Shown: positions 34,839 to 44,910, counted from the first letter of the stretch. The stretch is 64,000 nucleotides of DNA from VXOI01 sp965249065 (GCA_965249065.1 CBDFLG010000001.1:372001-436000), one strand, 5' to 3'. Made by a program: numbers and translations. Notes: generated from the letters alone by a model not told the origin.

Positions 34839-35855
34839 GTGCCTTTTGGAAATGACGACTGGTTGGCCCTGACTGATGAACCTGCCATAGAACCTGGAAT
34901 CCCGCTTTGCGACCCGCACCACCATTTCTGGGACGGACGGTTGCAGAGCATCCCGTATCAGCGATACCTGCTTCACGAGCTGATGGCGGACCTGGACTCG
35001 GGGCACAATGTCCGCTCAACGGTTTTCGTGGAAGCCCGCTCGATGTACCGGGCCGCGGGGCCGGAGGAGTTGCGTTCAGTGGGCGAGGTCGAGTTCGTGC
35101 AGGGGCTGGCGGCGGCCAGCGCCAGCGGCATCTACGGCGAGGCCAGAGCCGCAGCGGCCATCGTCGGCCACGCCGACCTGAAGCTGGGCGAGGGCGTGGC
35201 CCCGGTGCTGGAGGCCCTGCAGGCGGCCAGCCCCAACCGCTTCAAAGGCATCCGCCACAACGTCACCTGGAGTCCTGACCCGTCGATCGATGACCGCGAA
35301 ACACCGGGCATAATGGCCAACGAGTCATTCCGGACCGGCGCACGTGTGCTGGCGCGGATGGGGCTGTCGCTGGACGTAATGCTGTCTTTCCCGCAGTTGA
35401 ACGAATTGGCCGACTTTGCCCGGGCAGTGCCCGAAGTGCCGATCATCCTCAACCACCTGGGCGGCGTGAGCCGGACGGGGATCTACGAGGGCCAGGACGA
35501 CGAGCTCATACCCGCGTGGCGGGAGGGCATCGCGGCCGTGGCCCAGAACCCGAACGTCACCTGTAAGCTGGGCGGGATGGGGATGCCCCGGTGGGGTTAC
35601 GGCTGGCACGAGCGAACGGCGCCCATCGGCTCCGAAGAACTGGCCGAGTCCATGGCGCCGTGGATGAACTACTGTATTGAGCAGTTCGGGCCGGAGCGTT
35701 GTATGTTCGAAAGCAACTTCCCGCCGGACAAGGTCTCCTTTTCCTATAACGTGATGTACAACGCCTTCAAGCGTCTCTCGCAGGGCTACAGCCCCACCGA
35801 GCGGGCCAACCTTTTCCACGACGCGGCGGTTCGGGCATACCGTATCGAAACTTAA
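34839..35855 (+). CDS. Amidohydrolase family protein (TIM-barrel, amidohydrolase_2 type)
   Basis: A 338-residue metal-dependent hydrolase or decarboxylase. CDPHHHFWDG near the N-terminus supplies the metal-binding HxH; IILNHLGG holds a further His; ERCMFESNFPPDK near the C-terminus gives the last motif (Asp replaced by Glu-Ser-Asn in this subgroup). The GTG at 34839 is chosen because GGAGGG lies six nucleotides upstream; the longer frame from 34692 adds unrelated residues. Eighteen nucleotides separate it from the GMC oxidoreductase gene, so they form an operon. A lactonase or decarboxylase in aromatic or sugar-acid breakdown is plausible. Confidence 0.87.
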   Translation: MPFGNDDWLALTDEPAIEPGIPLCDPHHHFWDGRLQSIPYQRYLLHELMADLDSGHNVRSTVFVEARSMYRAAGPEELRSVGEVEFVQGLAAASASGIYGEARAAAAIVGHADLKLGEGVAPVLEALQAASPNRFKGIRHNVTWSPDPSIDDRETPGIMANESFRTGARVLARMGLSLDVMLSFPQLNELADFARAVPEVPIILNHLGGVSRTGIYEGQDDELIPAWREGIAAVAQNPNVTCKLGGMGMPRWGYGWHERTAPIGSEELAESMAPWMNYCIEQFGPERCMFESNFPPDKVSFSYNVMYNAFKRLSQGYSPTERANLFHDAAVRAYRIET

Positions 35856-35873
35856 CGCGGAGCGCGCGGTAGT

Positions 35874-37403
35874 ATGAAGTACGACGTCATCATCGTGGGG
35901 GCCGGGTCGGCAGGCTGCGTCTTGGCCAACCGGCTGTCCGAAGACCCCGGCCGCTCCGTGCTGTTGTTGGAGGCCGGACCGGACTACCCATCCCCCGATC
36001 AGTTGCCCGACGAGTTGAAGTACGACATGAACCAGGCCGCCTCGGTAGAGGGCGCGGCGCATAACTGGTCCCTGGTGGGCCAGTCCACCCCCCAGCAACC
36101 GCTGCCGCTCCACGTGGCCCGGGGCCGGGTGACTGGCGGCAGCAGCGCCATCAACCATCAAATCCTGTTGCGAGGGACCCCCGAGGACTTCGACGGCTGG
36201 GCCGCCGCTGGCAACGGCGAATGGGGCTACCTGAAAACGCTGCCCTACTTTCGGAAGCTGGAAAGCGACGCCGATATCAGGGACGACTTTCACGGCTCCG
36301 ACGGCCCCATCCCGGTATGGCGGCACTCCCGGGATACTTGGCTGCCGCTGCAGGAGGCCTTCTATCAGGCATGTCTGGACGCCGGCTTTCCGGAAGACCC
36401 GGACATGAACCATCCAGAGGCGACCGGCGTTGGGGCGATGCCCTTGAACAACCCCGGCGGAGTGCGGATGAGCACGGCGCTCACCTATCTGGACTCCTGC
36501 CGGCACCGGCTGAACCTGACCATACGGCCCAATGTCGTGGCGCGGCGCATCCGGTTCGACGGCAAGCGCGCTACCGGGGTGGAGGTTGACAGCGATGGAC
36601 AGCCGTTCCTGGTCGAAGGCGAGGAAATCATCCTGAGCGCCGGGGCAATCGCTTCGCCGCAATTGCTGTTGCTGTCCGGCGTAGGGCCCACCGAGGAACT
36701 TCGTCAGTTGGACATCGGCATCGTTCACGACCTGCCCGGCGTGGGTCGCAGCATGAAGAATCACCCTTCTGTTTCAATCGTGTTCCGCTCGCAGCCGGGG
36801 AGCCATCTGGCGCCGGACGCGCCCCGGAACCAGGTGGGGCTGAGGTTCACCGCCAGCGGATCGTCCGCCCGCAATGACATTCAGGTCCAGCCCACCACGT
36901 CCTACCCGGAAAGCCGGGAAGCGCCCGATATTCGCATCGGTTGCCGGTTGGAGTTCCCTTACAGCGAGGGAATCCTGACCCTTGCCTCCTCTGACGTGTC
37001 GGTGCAGCCGCACTTGGATTTCCGGTTCCTCACCGATCCCAGGGACACCGCTAGGCTGCGCGACGCAGTGCGCCGCTGTGTCGAGCTCTTCGGACACCCG
37101 GCCTTAGCCGGTCTGCTGGCGGAGCGGCTGTCGCCCGCCGACAAAGACCTGGCCGATGACGACGCTCTGGATGCCTGGCTGCAACAGAACGCCGGCATCG
37201 CCGGGCACGCTTCGGTCACCTGCAAAATGGGGCCGGATACCGACCCGTTGGCAGTGGTGGATCAACATTGCAACGTTCACGGCCTAGCGGGGCTCCGGGT
37301 CGTCGACGCTTCGGTCATGCCCGATATAGTCCGGGCCAACACCAACGCCACCATCATCATGATTGCCGAACGGATCGCCGATTTCATCCAAGAAGGCCGA
37401 TAG
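35874..37403 (+). CDS. GMC family FAD-dependent oxidoreductase
   Basis: A 509-residue glucose-methanol-choline oxidoreductase. FAD is bound by VIIVGAGSAGCVLANRLSED; GMC signature 1 is ARGRVTGGSSAINHQILLRG, signature 2 is GAIASPQLLLLSGVGP. The catalytic His is in AGHASVTCKMG and the C-terminal block is NTNATIIMIAERIAD. It oxidises an alcohol, probably one linked to the amidohydrolase encoded just upstream. Confidence 0.92.
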   Translation: MKYDVIIVGAGSAGCVLANRLSEDPGRSVLLLEAGPDYPSPDQLPDELKYDMNQAASVEGAAHNWSLVGQSTPQQPLPLHVARGRVTGGSSAINHQILLRGTPEDFDGWAAAGNGEWGYLKTLPYFRKLESDADIRDDFHGSDGPIPVWRHSRDTWLPLQEAFYQACLDAGFPEDPDMNHPEATGVGAMPLNNPGGVRMSTALTYLDSCRHRLNLTIRPNVVARRIRFDGKRATGVEVDSDGQPFLVEGEEIILSAGAIASPQLLLLSGVGPTEELRQLDIGIVHDLPGVGRSMKNHPSVSIVFRSQPGSHLAPDAPRNQVGLRFTASGSSARNDIQVQPTTSYPESREAPDIRIGCRLEFPYSEGILTLASSDVSVQPHLDFRFLTDPRDTARLRDAVRRCVELFGHPALAGLLAERLSPADKDLADDDALDAWLQQNAGIAGHASVTCKMGPDTDPLAVVDQHCNVHGLAGLRVVDASVMPDIVRANTNATIIMIAERIADFIQEGR

Positions 37404-37842
37404 CGGCTCGGTGGGGCATCCGGGGGCACAGCGTGGGTCTGAGAACCACTGCGTTACCTTAGCCGGTGAAGCAGCCTACCCATCACAAAGATGGCCGAAG
37501 ACACAGATTGCGGCCTTGTCATTGACGAGGAGGACGTGGTTTCCATAGACAGTCTCCGCCTCGCCGTGGAAGCCATCTTTTCTTCAGAGGGAAAGGTGGA
37601 AGGCAGTGCAGCAGGCAAAGCGCAAGGGGCTGTCCTCCCACCAAGCCACTGCTCTCTCGCCAATTTTGACAGGTTGTGAAAAATCGCCGCAAGCCATCTT
37701 TTGGAACACGTTCGCCCGCCCCTGTTAGCCCCGTCCCTGTTAGCCCGGCCCCTGTTAGCATGGCCCCTGTTAGCATGGTAACCCTCTGTTATAATCGCTG
37801 GCATCACCGCCGGAGCAGAACCCAAGCCGGAGCGGAGTCGCC
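37404..37842. other. Intergenic region with a 15-bp tandem repeat
   Basis: No convincing gene. Its right part contains a four-copy 15-bp tandem repeat (37719-37778) and a perfect TATAAT (37790-37795) about 48 nt before the Uma2 start, with a -35-like TGTTAG supplied by the last repeat unit 16 nt upstream of it. Confidence 0.55.
37719..37778. repeat. 15-bp tandem repeat, four copies
   Basis: Four adjacent 15-mers with core CCCTGTTAGC (37719, 37734, 37749, 37764); the last two are identical. Each contains TGTTAGC, and the last unit sits where a -35 element would be for the TATAAT downstream, so copy-number change could alter expression of the Uma2 gene. Confidence 0.85.
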
Positions 37843-38607
37843 ATGGCCACCAAGCCCGTTCGCCCCCAGGTTTCGCATTCTCCCGACGGGGAGCCGGTGG
37901 ACGACCTGTCCATCGAATACCCCTCTTCGGACGGAGAACCCATGGTTGAGTCTGACTTCCAGTACATTCCTCTGACTGAGACCGTTTCCACCCTGCGCGT
38001 CCGGTTCACTGGCCGCACGGACGTTTATATCGCTGGGGATATGATGGTCTACTACCGGATGAACGCCCCGGCGTACAGCGTTGCGCCGGACCTCTACGCC
38101 GTCTTCGGCGCGACGGGAAATCACCGCCGGGACTCTTGGATTGTGTGGCGGGAGGGGAAGGCCCCGGACTTCGTTATGGAGATTGCGTCGGAGAGCACTT
38201 GGCGGCGGGACGTTGGTGCAAAGCGGGATATCTACACAGAGATGGGAGTACCGGAGTATTGGCGGTTCGATCCCACCGGACGGTGGTTTACACCGGCGCT
38301 GGCGGGCGAGCGGCTGGTAAACGGAGAGTACCAGCCTATTTCCGTGGCCGAGGGCCCCGCCGGCGAGCTGCGCGGGTACAGCGAGGTACTGGGCTTGGAG
38401 TTCCGCGTGGAGGCTGGCCTGGAGCTGCGTCTGTACGACCCGGCCACCGGGGAGCGGTTGAGGAACCACCTGGAAGAGACAGAGGCCCGGCAGGCTGCTG
38501 AAGCGGAACGTAGAGCGGTAGAGGCCCATCTTCAGGAAGAGGCACAGGCCCGGCAGGCTGCTGAAGCGGAAGTCCGGCGGCTGCGTGCCCTTCTGGGCGA
38601 CCCGTAG
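37843..38607 (+). CDS. Uma2 family (DUF820) putative endonuclease
   Basis: A 254-residue protein of the Uma2/DUF820 family, a PD-(D/E)XK nuclease-like fold abundant in Chloroflexota and cyanobacteria. Motifs: SVAPDLYAVFG, APDFVMEIASEST (active-site Asp/Glu), and YTEMGVPEYWRFDP. The last 50 residues form a charged coiled coil with the repeated block ARQAAEAE. Biological role unknown; such genes are often mobile and repeated. Confidence 0.87.
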   Translation: MATKPVRPQVSHSPDGEPVDDLSIEYPSSDGEPMVESDFQYIPLTETVSTLRVRFTGRTDVYIAGDMMVYYRMNAPAYSVAPDLYAVFGATGNHRRDSWIVWREGKAPDFVMEIASESTWRRDVGAKRDIYTEMGVPEYWRFDPTGRWFTPALAGERLVNGEYQPISVAEGPAGELRGYSEVLGLEFRVEAGLELRLYDPATGERLRNHLEETEARQAAEAERRAVEAHLQEEAQARQAAEAEVRRLRALLGDP

Positions 38608-38803
38608 CCGCAGCCGCAGGTCTCACGTGATAGAAGAGTCTCTCTTTGGTGGAGACCAGTCTTACGACTGACGCCCGGTAATGCTTGGGTGATTTGTGAA
38701 AACCGGCCTGGGCGCCAAGTATTATTCAAGAGACTGCGCGGTGTGATTCAGCGAGAAGGCGGCGACAGGCCTCCCTTGGCCGGGTGTCGCCGCCATTCTT
38801 GCG

Positions 38804-39820
38804 CTATCCTCGCCGCAATTCGTAGCGGTAGCCCTGATGGGTGCCACGGTCGGGTACCGCAGTTGGGCTCGCGGGCGGGAAGGGGTAGGACGAGTCGGCT
38901 TTCTTCTCGCCCAAGATATTTCGAACTGCGCCGATGCCGTCTACTTCCATCTCCACCATGTCGCCGGGTTCGAGGAAGCGGGCAGCCTCGTAGCCCTTGC
39001 GGATGGCCTCGCGCACCGATCCGCCGCCCACCGTGCCGCTGCCGAGAACGTCGCCCGGCGCGATGCGGCTGTCCTTGGAGGCCCGCTGCACAATCTCGCC
39101 CCAAGTGTAGTAGGCGGTGGAGGCGTCGCCGTCGGTCAGCCACGACTCGCCGTTGACCCGCACTTGGCACTTGACGGTCAGCCGCCCGTCGCGGATGTAG
39201 GGGGCCATCTCGTCGGTGGTGACCATCCACGGCCCCAGGGTGCTGGCCGTGTCCTTGCCCTTGGCCGGCCCCAGCCCGAAGGCCATCTCGTCGAACTGCA
39301 CGTCGCGGGCGCTCCAGTCGTTGAAGATGCAGAATCCCGCGATGTGCGACAGCGCATCGCCCGGCGCAACGTCGGTCCCGTTGCGTCCGATGACCGCCCC
39401 AATCTCCATCTCGTAGTCGTACTGGTCCGAGGTGGACGGGAATGGAACGGTGTCATCCGGCCCGTAGATGCACAGGGTGTTGGAGAAGTAGAACACCGGC
39501 ATCCGGTACCAGACTTCGTTGGGCTCGCGGGTGCCCTGCGAACTGGCGTGTTCCTCGTAGACGATGAAGTCGCGCACCGTCGGCGGCTGAAGTATCGGCG
39601 AGCGCAGCCGGACGGCATCCAGCGCCACCGCTGGGGCCGCCGTCCCGCTGGCCAGCGTGTCCCCCACCCGGTCAACAGACGACTCATCCAGGGCCAACAG
39701 GGCGCCAACGTCCCTCACCGTGCGCGGCTCCCCCAGCAGCACGGTAACGTCCACCACGCTATCGCCCTGCAACACGCCGCAGCGCGGCCCGGTGCCGGTG
39801 TCGTAGGTAAGCAGTTTCAT
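38804..39820 (-). CDS. Fumarylacetoacetate hydrolase family protein
   Basis: A 338-residue FAH-family enzyme. Metal-binding acidic residues lie in YDYEMEIGAVIGRNG; the IFNDWSARDVQFDEM and GKDTASTLGPWMVT blocks are typical. The family hydrolyses, decarboxylates or isomerises beta-diketo and 2-oxo acids in aromatic catabolism. Substrate unassigned. It stands alone on the minus strand and fits the catabolic character of this section. Confidence 0.9.
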   Translation of the reverse strand: MKLLTYDTGTGPRCGVLQGDSVVDVTVLLGEPRTVRDVGALLALDESSVDRVGDTLASGTAAPAVALDAVRLRSPILQPPTVRDFIVYEEHASSQGTREPNEVWYRMPVFYFSNTLCIYGPDDTVPFPSTSDQYDYEMEIGAVIGRNGTDVAPGDALSHIAGFCIFNDWSARDVQFDEMAFGLGPAKGKDTASTLGPWMVTTDEMAPYIRDGRLTVKCQVRVNGESWLTDGDASTAYYTWGEIVQRASKDSRIAPGDVLGSGTVGGGSVREAIRKGYEAARFLEPGDMVEMEVDGIGAVRNILGEKKADSSYPFPPASPTAVPDRGTHQGYRYELRRG

Positions 39821-39841
39821 AGTTGTTCTCCTGTTTGAGAT

Positions 39842-39870
39842 TTATTAAACGCAGAGAGCGCAGAGGGGTT
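39842..39870. repeat. GCAGAG-type interspersed repeat arm
   Basis: AACGCAGAGAGCGCAGAGGG upstream of the FAH gene, matching the arm found at 27027 and related pieces near 10157 and 23758. Confidence 0.5.
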
Positions 39871-39885
39871 GGGGCATTTGAGATT

Positions 39886-40568
39886 CTAATCAAGCCGCCA
39901 TTCTTTCTTGAGGGCGTCTATCAGTCTCTGTTGACGGCTTTCCAGAACCGCGGGCGTCCACTCAGATTCGCTCACCACCTGCGTGGTTAAGGCAAAAGGG
40001 CTAGATCCGTTGCGCAAGAAATACTCGCGCTTCTTATGGTCGAACTCGAAGTTGGACGCCCGGTTGTTTCTGCGCCGGGATAGAAGCACCAGATTAGCGA
40101 GCCGGTGAGTCCACTGCCGACGTGCCCCGGCATTTGGGAACCATTCCATCCATTTGGAACCTTGCGCTGGGTTTTAGAGAGTTGGCTTGCTTTGATTTTT
40201 GACGTATCATACGTACGTGAGTGAAAAACTCACGAAATTTATCTCGAGTCAAGTCTTCTTCGATCTCTTCCCATTTGTTGCTGTAAGTGACTTCTTCTTC
40301 TGATGATGTCATTGCGCCAATGACATCAGACTTCAAGATGTCGGTCGGAGATAGGCTGGCCTTCTTCCTTGATGAGAACAATACTTCCCATAAAATAGGG
40401 GTCATTAGCGTTGTTTTGCTCCATCGCGTTACGCAAATCATCCAATAAAACGCTAACATGTTCTTTTTCCCATGAATACGGACGCTGATAGGTTCCCATC
40501 TCGAAAAAGTATATGTCTTTACCAAACAAATCGTCTATGTTTTGCTCGTTGGCAGTGAATGTAGCCAT
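39886..40568 (-). pseudogene. Degraded GmrSD-type (DUF262/DUF1524) restriction gene
   Basis: Three fragments in different frames make up one broken gene. The first (from ATG 40568, good GGAGAG site) is the DUF262 start, with YQRPYSWEKEHVSVLLDDLR. The second (about 40160-40345) matches a middle region (DILKSDVIGAM, NKWEEIEEDL, REFFTHVRMIRQ). The third (39886-40110) is the DUF1524 C-terminus (HRLANLVLLSRRRNNRASN...FDHKK). The DUF262 DGQQR catalytic block and most of the middle are missing, so large deletions as well as frameshifts occurred. Intact relatives cleave modified DNA as anti-phage defence. Confidence 0.75.
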
Positions 40569-40652
40569 TACACTCTCCTCATCTGCAAATGGGGTGAATG
40601 CGAGCAAATTCTACTCGCACTATGAGGAATAACGCAATCTCGTGGCTCAAAC

Positions 40653-41333
40653 CTACTCCGGCTCCATGTCCCTTTCTTCCAGCTCGTGCCACAGCACGTT
40701 GCCGGCGGCTATCTCCGCTTGGGCGTTGCGGTCGTTGCGGACGCTGGAGACGACCGCATGCGCCGGCTGGCCGGTGAAGCGGGTCAGCAGCGCGGCGTTC
40801 CGCAGGGCCCGGCTGGCGTCCCTCTGAGTTGCAGTGAAGGAGGCTTCCACGGCGATGTAGCAGGTGTCGCCGTTCCCGTCCGTCGCCTCGATTATCAAGT
40901 CAGCCCGGCTGAAACTGCGGAGTTCATTGGCGGGAATGTCCCCCCCGGCCGCCTTCTGCGCCATATTGGCCAGCTCCGCCTGCGTCACATCGCGGCCGTA
41001 CGCAATTCCGAGGTTCAACGCCAGGTTCACATCCAAAACGATGGCAGGGGCATTCCGTATGGCAGTGAAACGGGCATGGCCCCCCTTGGCTTGCGCTACA
41101 TCATTGCTCAATGTGGTCAGGCGGCGGTCTATACGGTCGTTTATAGCCTTCTGCTCCTTGACGAACCCCCTCATCTCCAAGACGAAGGCGTGCATCTCGG
41201 CAACGAAGGCGTCGAAGCGGGCGGGCAGTTGCAGCAGTTCCTCGCTTAATATCTGGGCGCGCACTGCCTCCTTCCACTGAGGATTTTCCGACAGGGCGCG
41301 CAGAAAGTCTTCCTGATTGTCTATGGTGGCCAT
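40653..41333 (-). CDS. Coiled-coil protein with nuclease-like C-terminal domain
   Basis: A 226-residue protein. Residues about 40-95 form a coiled coil (EMHAFVLEMRGFVKEQKAIN...); the C-terminal 100 residues (FSRADLIIEATDGNGDTCYIAVEASFTA) have the pattern of a PD-(D/E)XK-like domain, though the usual Lys is absent (EAS). The last part closely resembles the 150-residue protein encoded at 53842-54294. Function unknown; such proteins are common in Chloroflexota and cyanobacteria. Confidence 0.75.
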   Translation of the reverse strand: MATIDNQEDFLRALSENPQWKEAVRAQILSEELLQLPARFDAFVAEMHAFVLEMRGFVKEQKAINDRIDRRLTTLSNDVAQAKGGHARFTAIRNAPAIVLDVNLALNLGIAYGRDVTQAELANMAQKAAGGDIPANELRSFSRADLIIEATDGNGDTCYIAVEASFTATQRDASRALRNAALLTRFTGQPAHAVVSSVRNDRNAQAEIAAGNVLWHELEERDMEPE

Positions 41334-41474
41334 GGATTCTCTCTTGCGGAAAATAACTCTTATATTCTAAACATTCCGCAGACAATGCGCCATTCTTTAA
41401 TTCAATGAACAGAGGGCATAGAGACATTCCCTACGCCCTCGGCGTTCTCTACAGCCTGCCGTTGAAGCTAGCTC

Positions 41475-42092
41475 CTAGTGCATCGGCGAGAAGCTGGCTG
41501 GGGCCATGATTTTGTTTTCTTGGGACACGCGGCCTGGGGCGCCGCTGGGCCACTGGGGAATCTTGCTGGCTTCGGCGCGGACTTCGGCGCGGTGGTTCAG
41601 GTCCTTGTAGGGCCAGACGTGCATCCAGCGGTTCAGCCCGCCGAACTCGGTGTACATCCCGGCGGCCAAGGGCGAGAACTCCTCGCGGTAGGGCAGCGAT
41701 TCGCCCCAGCGGCGCAGCAGCTCGGGGATGGAGCCGGGCTGGTAGGTGTAGGTGCGCATCTCATAGATGCTGCCCAGCGCCTGATCGCCGCCCATGGGCC
41801 GCATGAAGGGCGCGGGCGTCCAGACTTCCGCGTTCATGTTCAGTATGTTGCCCGGCGTGATTTTCGGGGGCCAGTTGGCTTCCTTACTGGCGGCCGCGCG
41901 GATTTGGGCCCGCTCCTCCAGGTTTTCGTAGCCCCAGACGTGGATAATCTGGTTCAGCGGCCCGATTTCCGTGTGCCAGAACGCCGCGATGGGCGAATAC
42001 TTTTCGCGGTACGGCAAAGCCTCGGCAAAGGCTTCCTCGGCCTGCGGCACTGCTCCCGGCTTCAGGTCGTAGGTGCGAACCTCGTAAATCAT
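41475..42092 (-). CDS. NIPSNAP family protein, two tandem domains
   Basis: A 205-residue protein with two NIPSNAP repeats, each a ferredoxin-like alpha+beta barrel: MIYEVRTYDLKPGAVPQAEE...IHVWGYENLEER and IYEMRTYTYQPGSIPELL...MHVWPYKDLNHR. The ATG at 42092 has GGAGAG upstream and is favoured over the longer frame. The reaction is unknown; bacterial NIPSNAP genes often lie among catabolic genes. Confidence 0.9.
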   Translation of the reverse strand: MIYEVRTYDLKPGAVPQAEEAFAEALPYREKYSPIAAFWHTEIGPLNQIIHVWGYENLEERAQIRAAASKEANWPPKITPGNILNMNAEVWTPAPFMRPMGGDQALGSIYEMRTYTYQPGSIPELLRRWGESLPYREEFSPLAAGMYTEFGGLNRWMHVWPYKDLNHRAEVRAEASKIPQWPSGAPGRVSQENKIMAPASFSPMH

Positions 42093-42254
42093 GCGCTCTC
42101 CTTCATCAACTGATGGCTGACTGCCGAATACGGGCAGTGTAACAACCGCGCCAAAGAGCGGCAAGCGCGGAGAGAGGACTTGAGGGTTTCAAGGGGATGA
42201 TCGAGTGCGGCCGACGGCTGGCTACCTAGATGGGATCAGTCCCGCCGGTCCGGT

Positions 42255-44097
42255 TCACCTGGTTTCCCACTGTATCGGCGAGCAACCCAAGAGCGGATGT
42301 TCCTCGGTGTTGCTGTGGATGCAGACGTCCCATCGGGTGTCGTCGTTAGGGGCTGATAAGGATGTCAATGCCCTTACAATCAGTCTTCCCGAGCTAGGAT
42401 AATAGAAATACTTTTCCCCGGACGTATCTATGCACCAAGCGGAGCAGTAGTATCCATATACCGCCCTGTAGTAGTCCCCATTGCGATACACCATCACATT
42501 TGGATTGCAGCTGTGACCTGGCAGGGTGGTGGCATCGCAGGCTACGAATGACGACTGCCGAATCTTAACGTCCAGTTCGAGCAGTCCGTCGTGCGACACC
42601 GAAACGCCGTCCTTCCAGTCGATTGCAGGCCAGTTCCTGTTGTCCGGGGTGTGACCTCCGATAAGAGCAGGCAGACGCTTTCGGATGGCCGTCGCAGAGA
42701 CGCCATTGGCATAGGGCTGGTTGAGCACAGCTCCGGCATTGATGCCAATAACTAGACCCTTCCTGTTTAGAATGGGGCCGCCGGAGTTGCCCTTCGCAGT
42801 ATTCAAGGGCCGGTTTTCCATATCCCAGCCATTCTCGTCCGGTTCCGATTCAAGCCTGTCAAAGTTGCCCCACGTCGCTTGCATGGTGTCGGCCCTCAGC
42901 GGGTAGCCGAAGGCCCCGATTTCGTCTCCCGAGGCGTATGATCCGTCCTCAGCCAGCGGCAATGTCTGGAAGCTCTCCGAGCAACAAATCCAGACCACCG
43001 CGAAGTCGTACCTATCATCCTCGCCTATAACAACGCCGGGGTAGATTGCCCTATCCCCGACTATCGCCGTGACAGTGCCGGTGTCACCCTCGACTACGTG
43101 CCGGTTAGTAGCGACGTAAGCCGAGTTTTCCAGAGTTTGGATGATGAACCCGGAGCCACTGTGATAGTCGGTGGCAAGCCGGACGATGGAGGGCTGGACC
43201 AAGTCAACTACTTCCCGATAGGACATCAGCGGCTCAGGCGTCGGTGTGGGGGTGGCAGTGGGCTCTGTAGTAGCCATGGGCACTATTCGGTCTACGATCT
43301 CGAATCCGCCCGACGCTACTAACCGGTCTTCCACGTAAAGTTCCACCCAATACGCCGCCCGCCTTCCAATTTTCTGACTCCCGCCAGCCATGTCCGCTAA
43401 AGTGCAAGCTAGCAGACCAGCCTAGAGCAACATAGGAGTCAGTAGTCTGACGGGCAAAGATACTTCCGTCCGGACGGAAGAAGACGACTTTAATCTCGAA
43501 GTCACGTCTCTGGGGCTGACTTGGATAGTCCAGATCAATTTGCCAGTTTACATATCTCGCAGTGTGCCGGCTGAATACGTTGGCGAAAACTCTGTCTTCA
43601 CGGGAAGGAGTGTCAAAGCCGCTTTCGAAGAATCTTAAGTTGGTGACCGTGGCGTCCAATAACGGTATCGTGCCTAGCGTCGGCTCGCGAGGCGGTATCG
43701 GCGTGGGAGTCGGTTTCCTCGTGGAAGCAGGCCGACGAGTCGGCGCAGGGCGCGGTGTGGCCGTCGCCGTTGGCTCAGGCGTTGGGGTCGCTGTCGGGGA
43801 AGGCATTGAAGTCGGTTCTGGAGTTGGTGTGGACGTCGGCGTTGGTGTAGCTGTTGGAACAGGGGTCCCCGTGGGCATGGGTGTAGGAGTGGCCGGTGGC
43901 GTCGGAGTCGGCGCGGGCGTGTCCGTAGGGATGGCGGCAACAGCGGTCGACACGCTCGCTGCCACGGTTGCGGGTATATCCGGGGTAGCTGTCGGAGCCG
44001 ACGTAGGGGCAGGCTCTTCCGTCGGAATCGCCGTCGGCGTGGGGGCGGCGCAGGCGACAGCAGCCAGCAACAGAACTATGAATAGAAAACCGCGCAT
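42255..44097 (-). pseudogene. Secreted trypsin-like serine protease, split by a frameshift
   Basis: One gene in two frames. The first part, from ATG 44097 (AGGAG eight nucleotides upstream), has a lipoprotein-type signal (MRGFLFIVLLLAAVACAAP), a long (P/T)-rich linker and a beta domain ending SASLHFSGHGWRESENWKAG. The second continues with YWVELYVEDRLVASGGFEI, a short PT linker and a trypsin-like domain: TNRHVV (His), YDFAVV (Asp), KGNSGGP (Ser). The frame changes at about 43353-43363, in a run of CGCCGCCCGCC, and the join restores a continuous protein. The catalytic triad is intact, so the loss may be recent or an assembly error. Confidence 0.75.
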
Positions 44098-44244
44098 CCC
44101 GGCACTCCTTGAGTTCGGGCAGTGTAACAACCGCGCCATAGGGCGGCAAGCGCGGAGGGGAACGGGCGGGACTTCAACGGGCGCTCCAGCCGGTTCACCG
44201 GCTGGTATCATTATTCTTGTCATAAAAATTCGGAGGCACTCGCC

Positions 44245-44910
44245 ATGACGCAGGAACTGGGCCGCATTGAACGTCCATCGGCAGAGCAGTACCGGGGACG
44301 CCGCAAGCTGATGCTGGTTCCGCTGGTTTATAGTCCGGCGGCGGACGACCCGGAGGGCGCCGCCGCTCTGCAAAACTACTGGGAGCAGATGCAGTCCCAA
44401 GTTGCCGCGCTGGAAAACGCCCTCGGCGGTCTGCAACACATCTACCACGAGAGCATCACCGCCGACGAGGAGGAAGGGCTGGAGCAACTGCAAGCCGGCG
44501 ACCGCCGCAGCCACGCCTTCGTCGCGGGCAAGCGCGAGACCGGCGCGGCACTGGAGGCCACCGAAGACATCGAGATTCTGCTGGAAACCCTCGACCTGCA
44601 ACGCTGCCTGATGATTCCCTTGACCAGCCCTGCCGTCGCGGCCCGGCTCCAGGAATGGCACGCTGATGCCAACCGCCGCCGCTACGAACACATCGCCGCC
44701 CGCATAGACGCCACGCTGACGGACGACGGCGTCGGGCTGCTGCTCATCAGCGAGCGGCATCAGGTGCAGTTCCCCGCCGACATCGAGGTCTTCTACGTGT
44801 CGCCGCCCGCGCTGGACCAGTTCCGCCGCTGGCTGCAAAACTGGGCCGCCCGCCAGCAGCAGGCCGCCGCCACCGCCGCAAGCACGGATGCCGATGAGGA
44901 CAGCGAGTAA
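44245..44910 (+). CDS. Conserved hypothetical protein
   Basis: A 221-residue soluble protein with a long helical middle (NYWEQMQSQVAALENALGG) and a C-terminal alpha/beta part (GVGLLLISERHQVQFPADIEVFYVSP). The ATG follows GGAGGCACTCGCC. The family is not recognised with confidence. It lies alone between the protease and the LLM oxidoreductase. Confidence 0.75.
   Translation: MTQELGRIERPSAEQYRGRRKLMLVPLVYSPAADDPEGAAALQNYWEQMQSQVAALENALGGLQHIYHESITADEEEGLEQLQAGDRRSHAFVAGKRETGAALEATEDIEILLETLDLQRCLMIPLTSPAVAARLQEWHADANRRRYEHIAARIDATLTDDGVGLLLISERHQVQFPADIEVFYVSPPALDQFRRWLQNWAARQQQAAATAASTDADEDSE

Noticed and set aside
37491..37679. 62-codon plus-strand frame before the Uma2 gene
   Set aside because: No ribosome-binding site and no protein-like pattern beyond its acidic start; probably chance.
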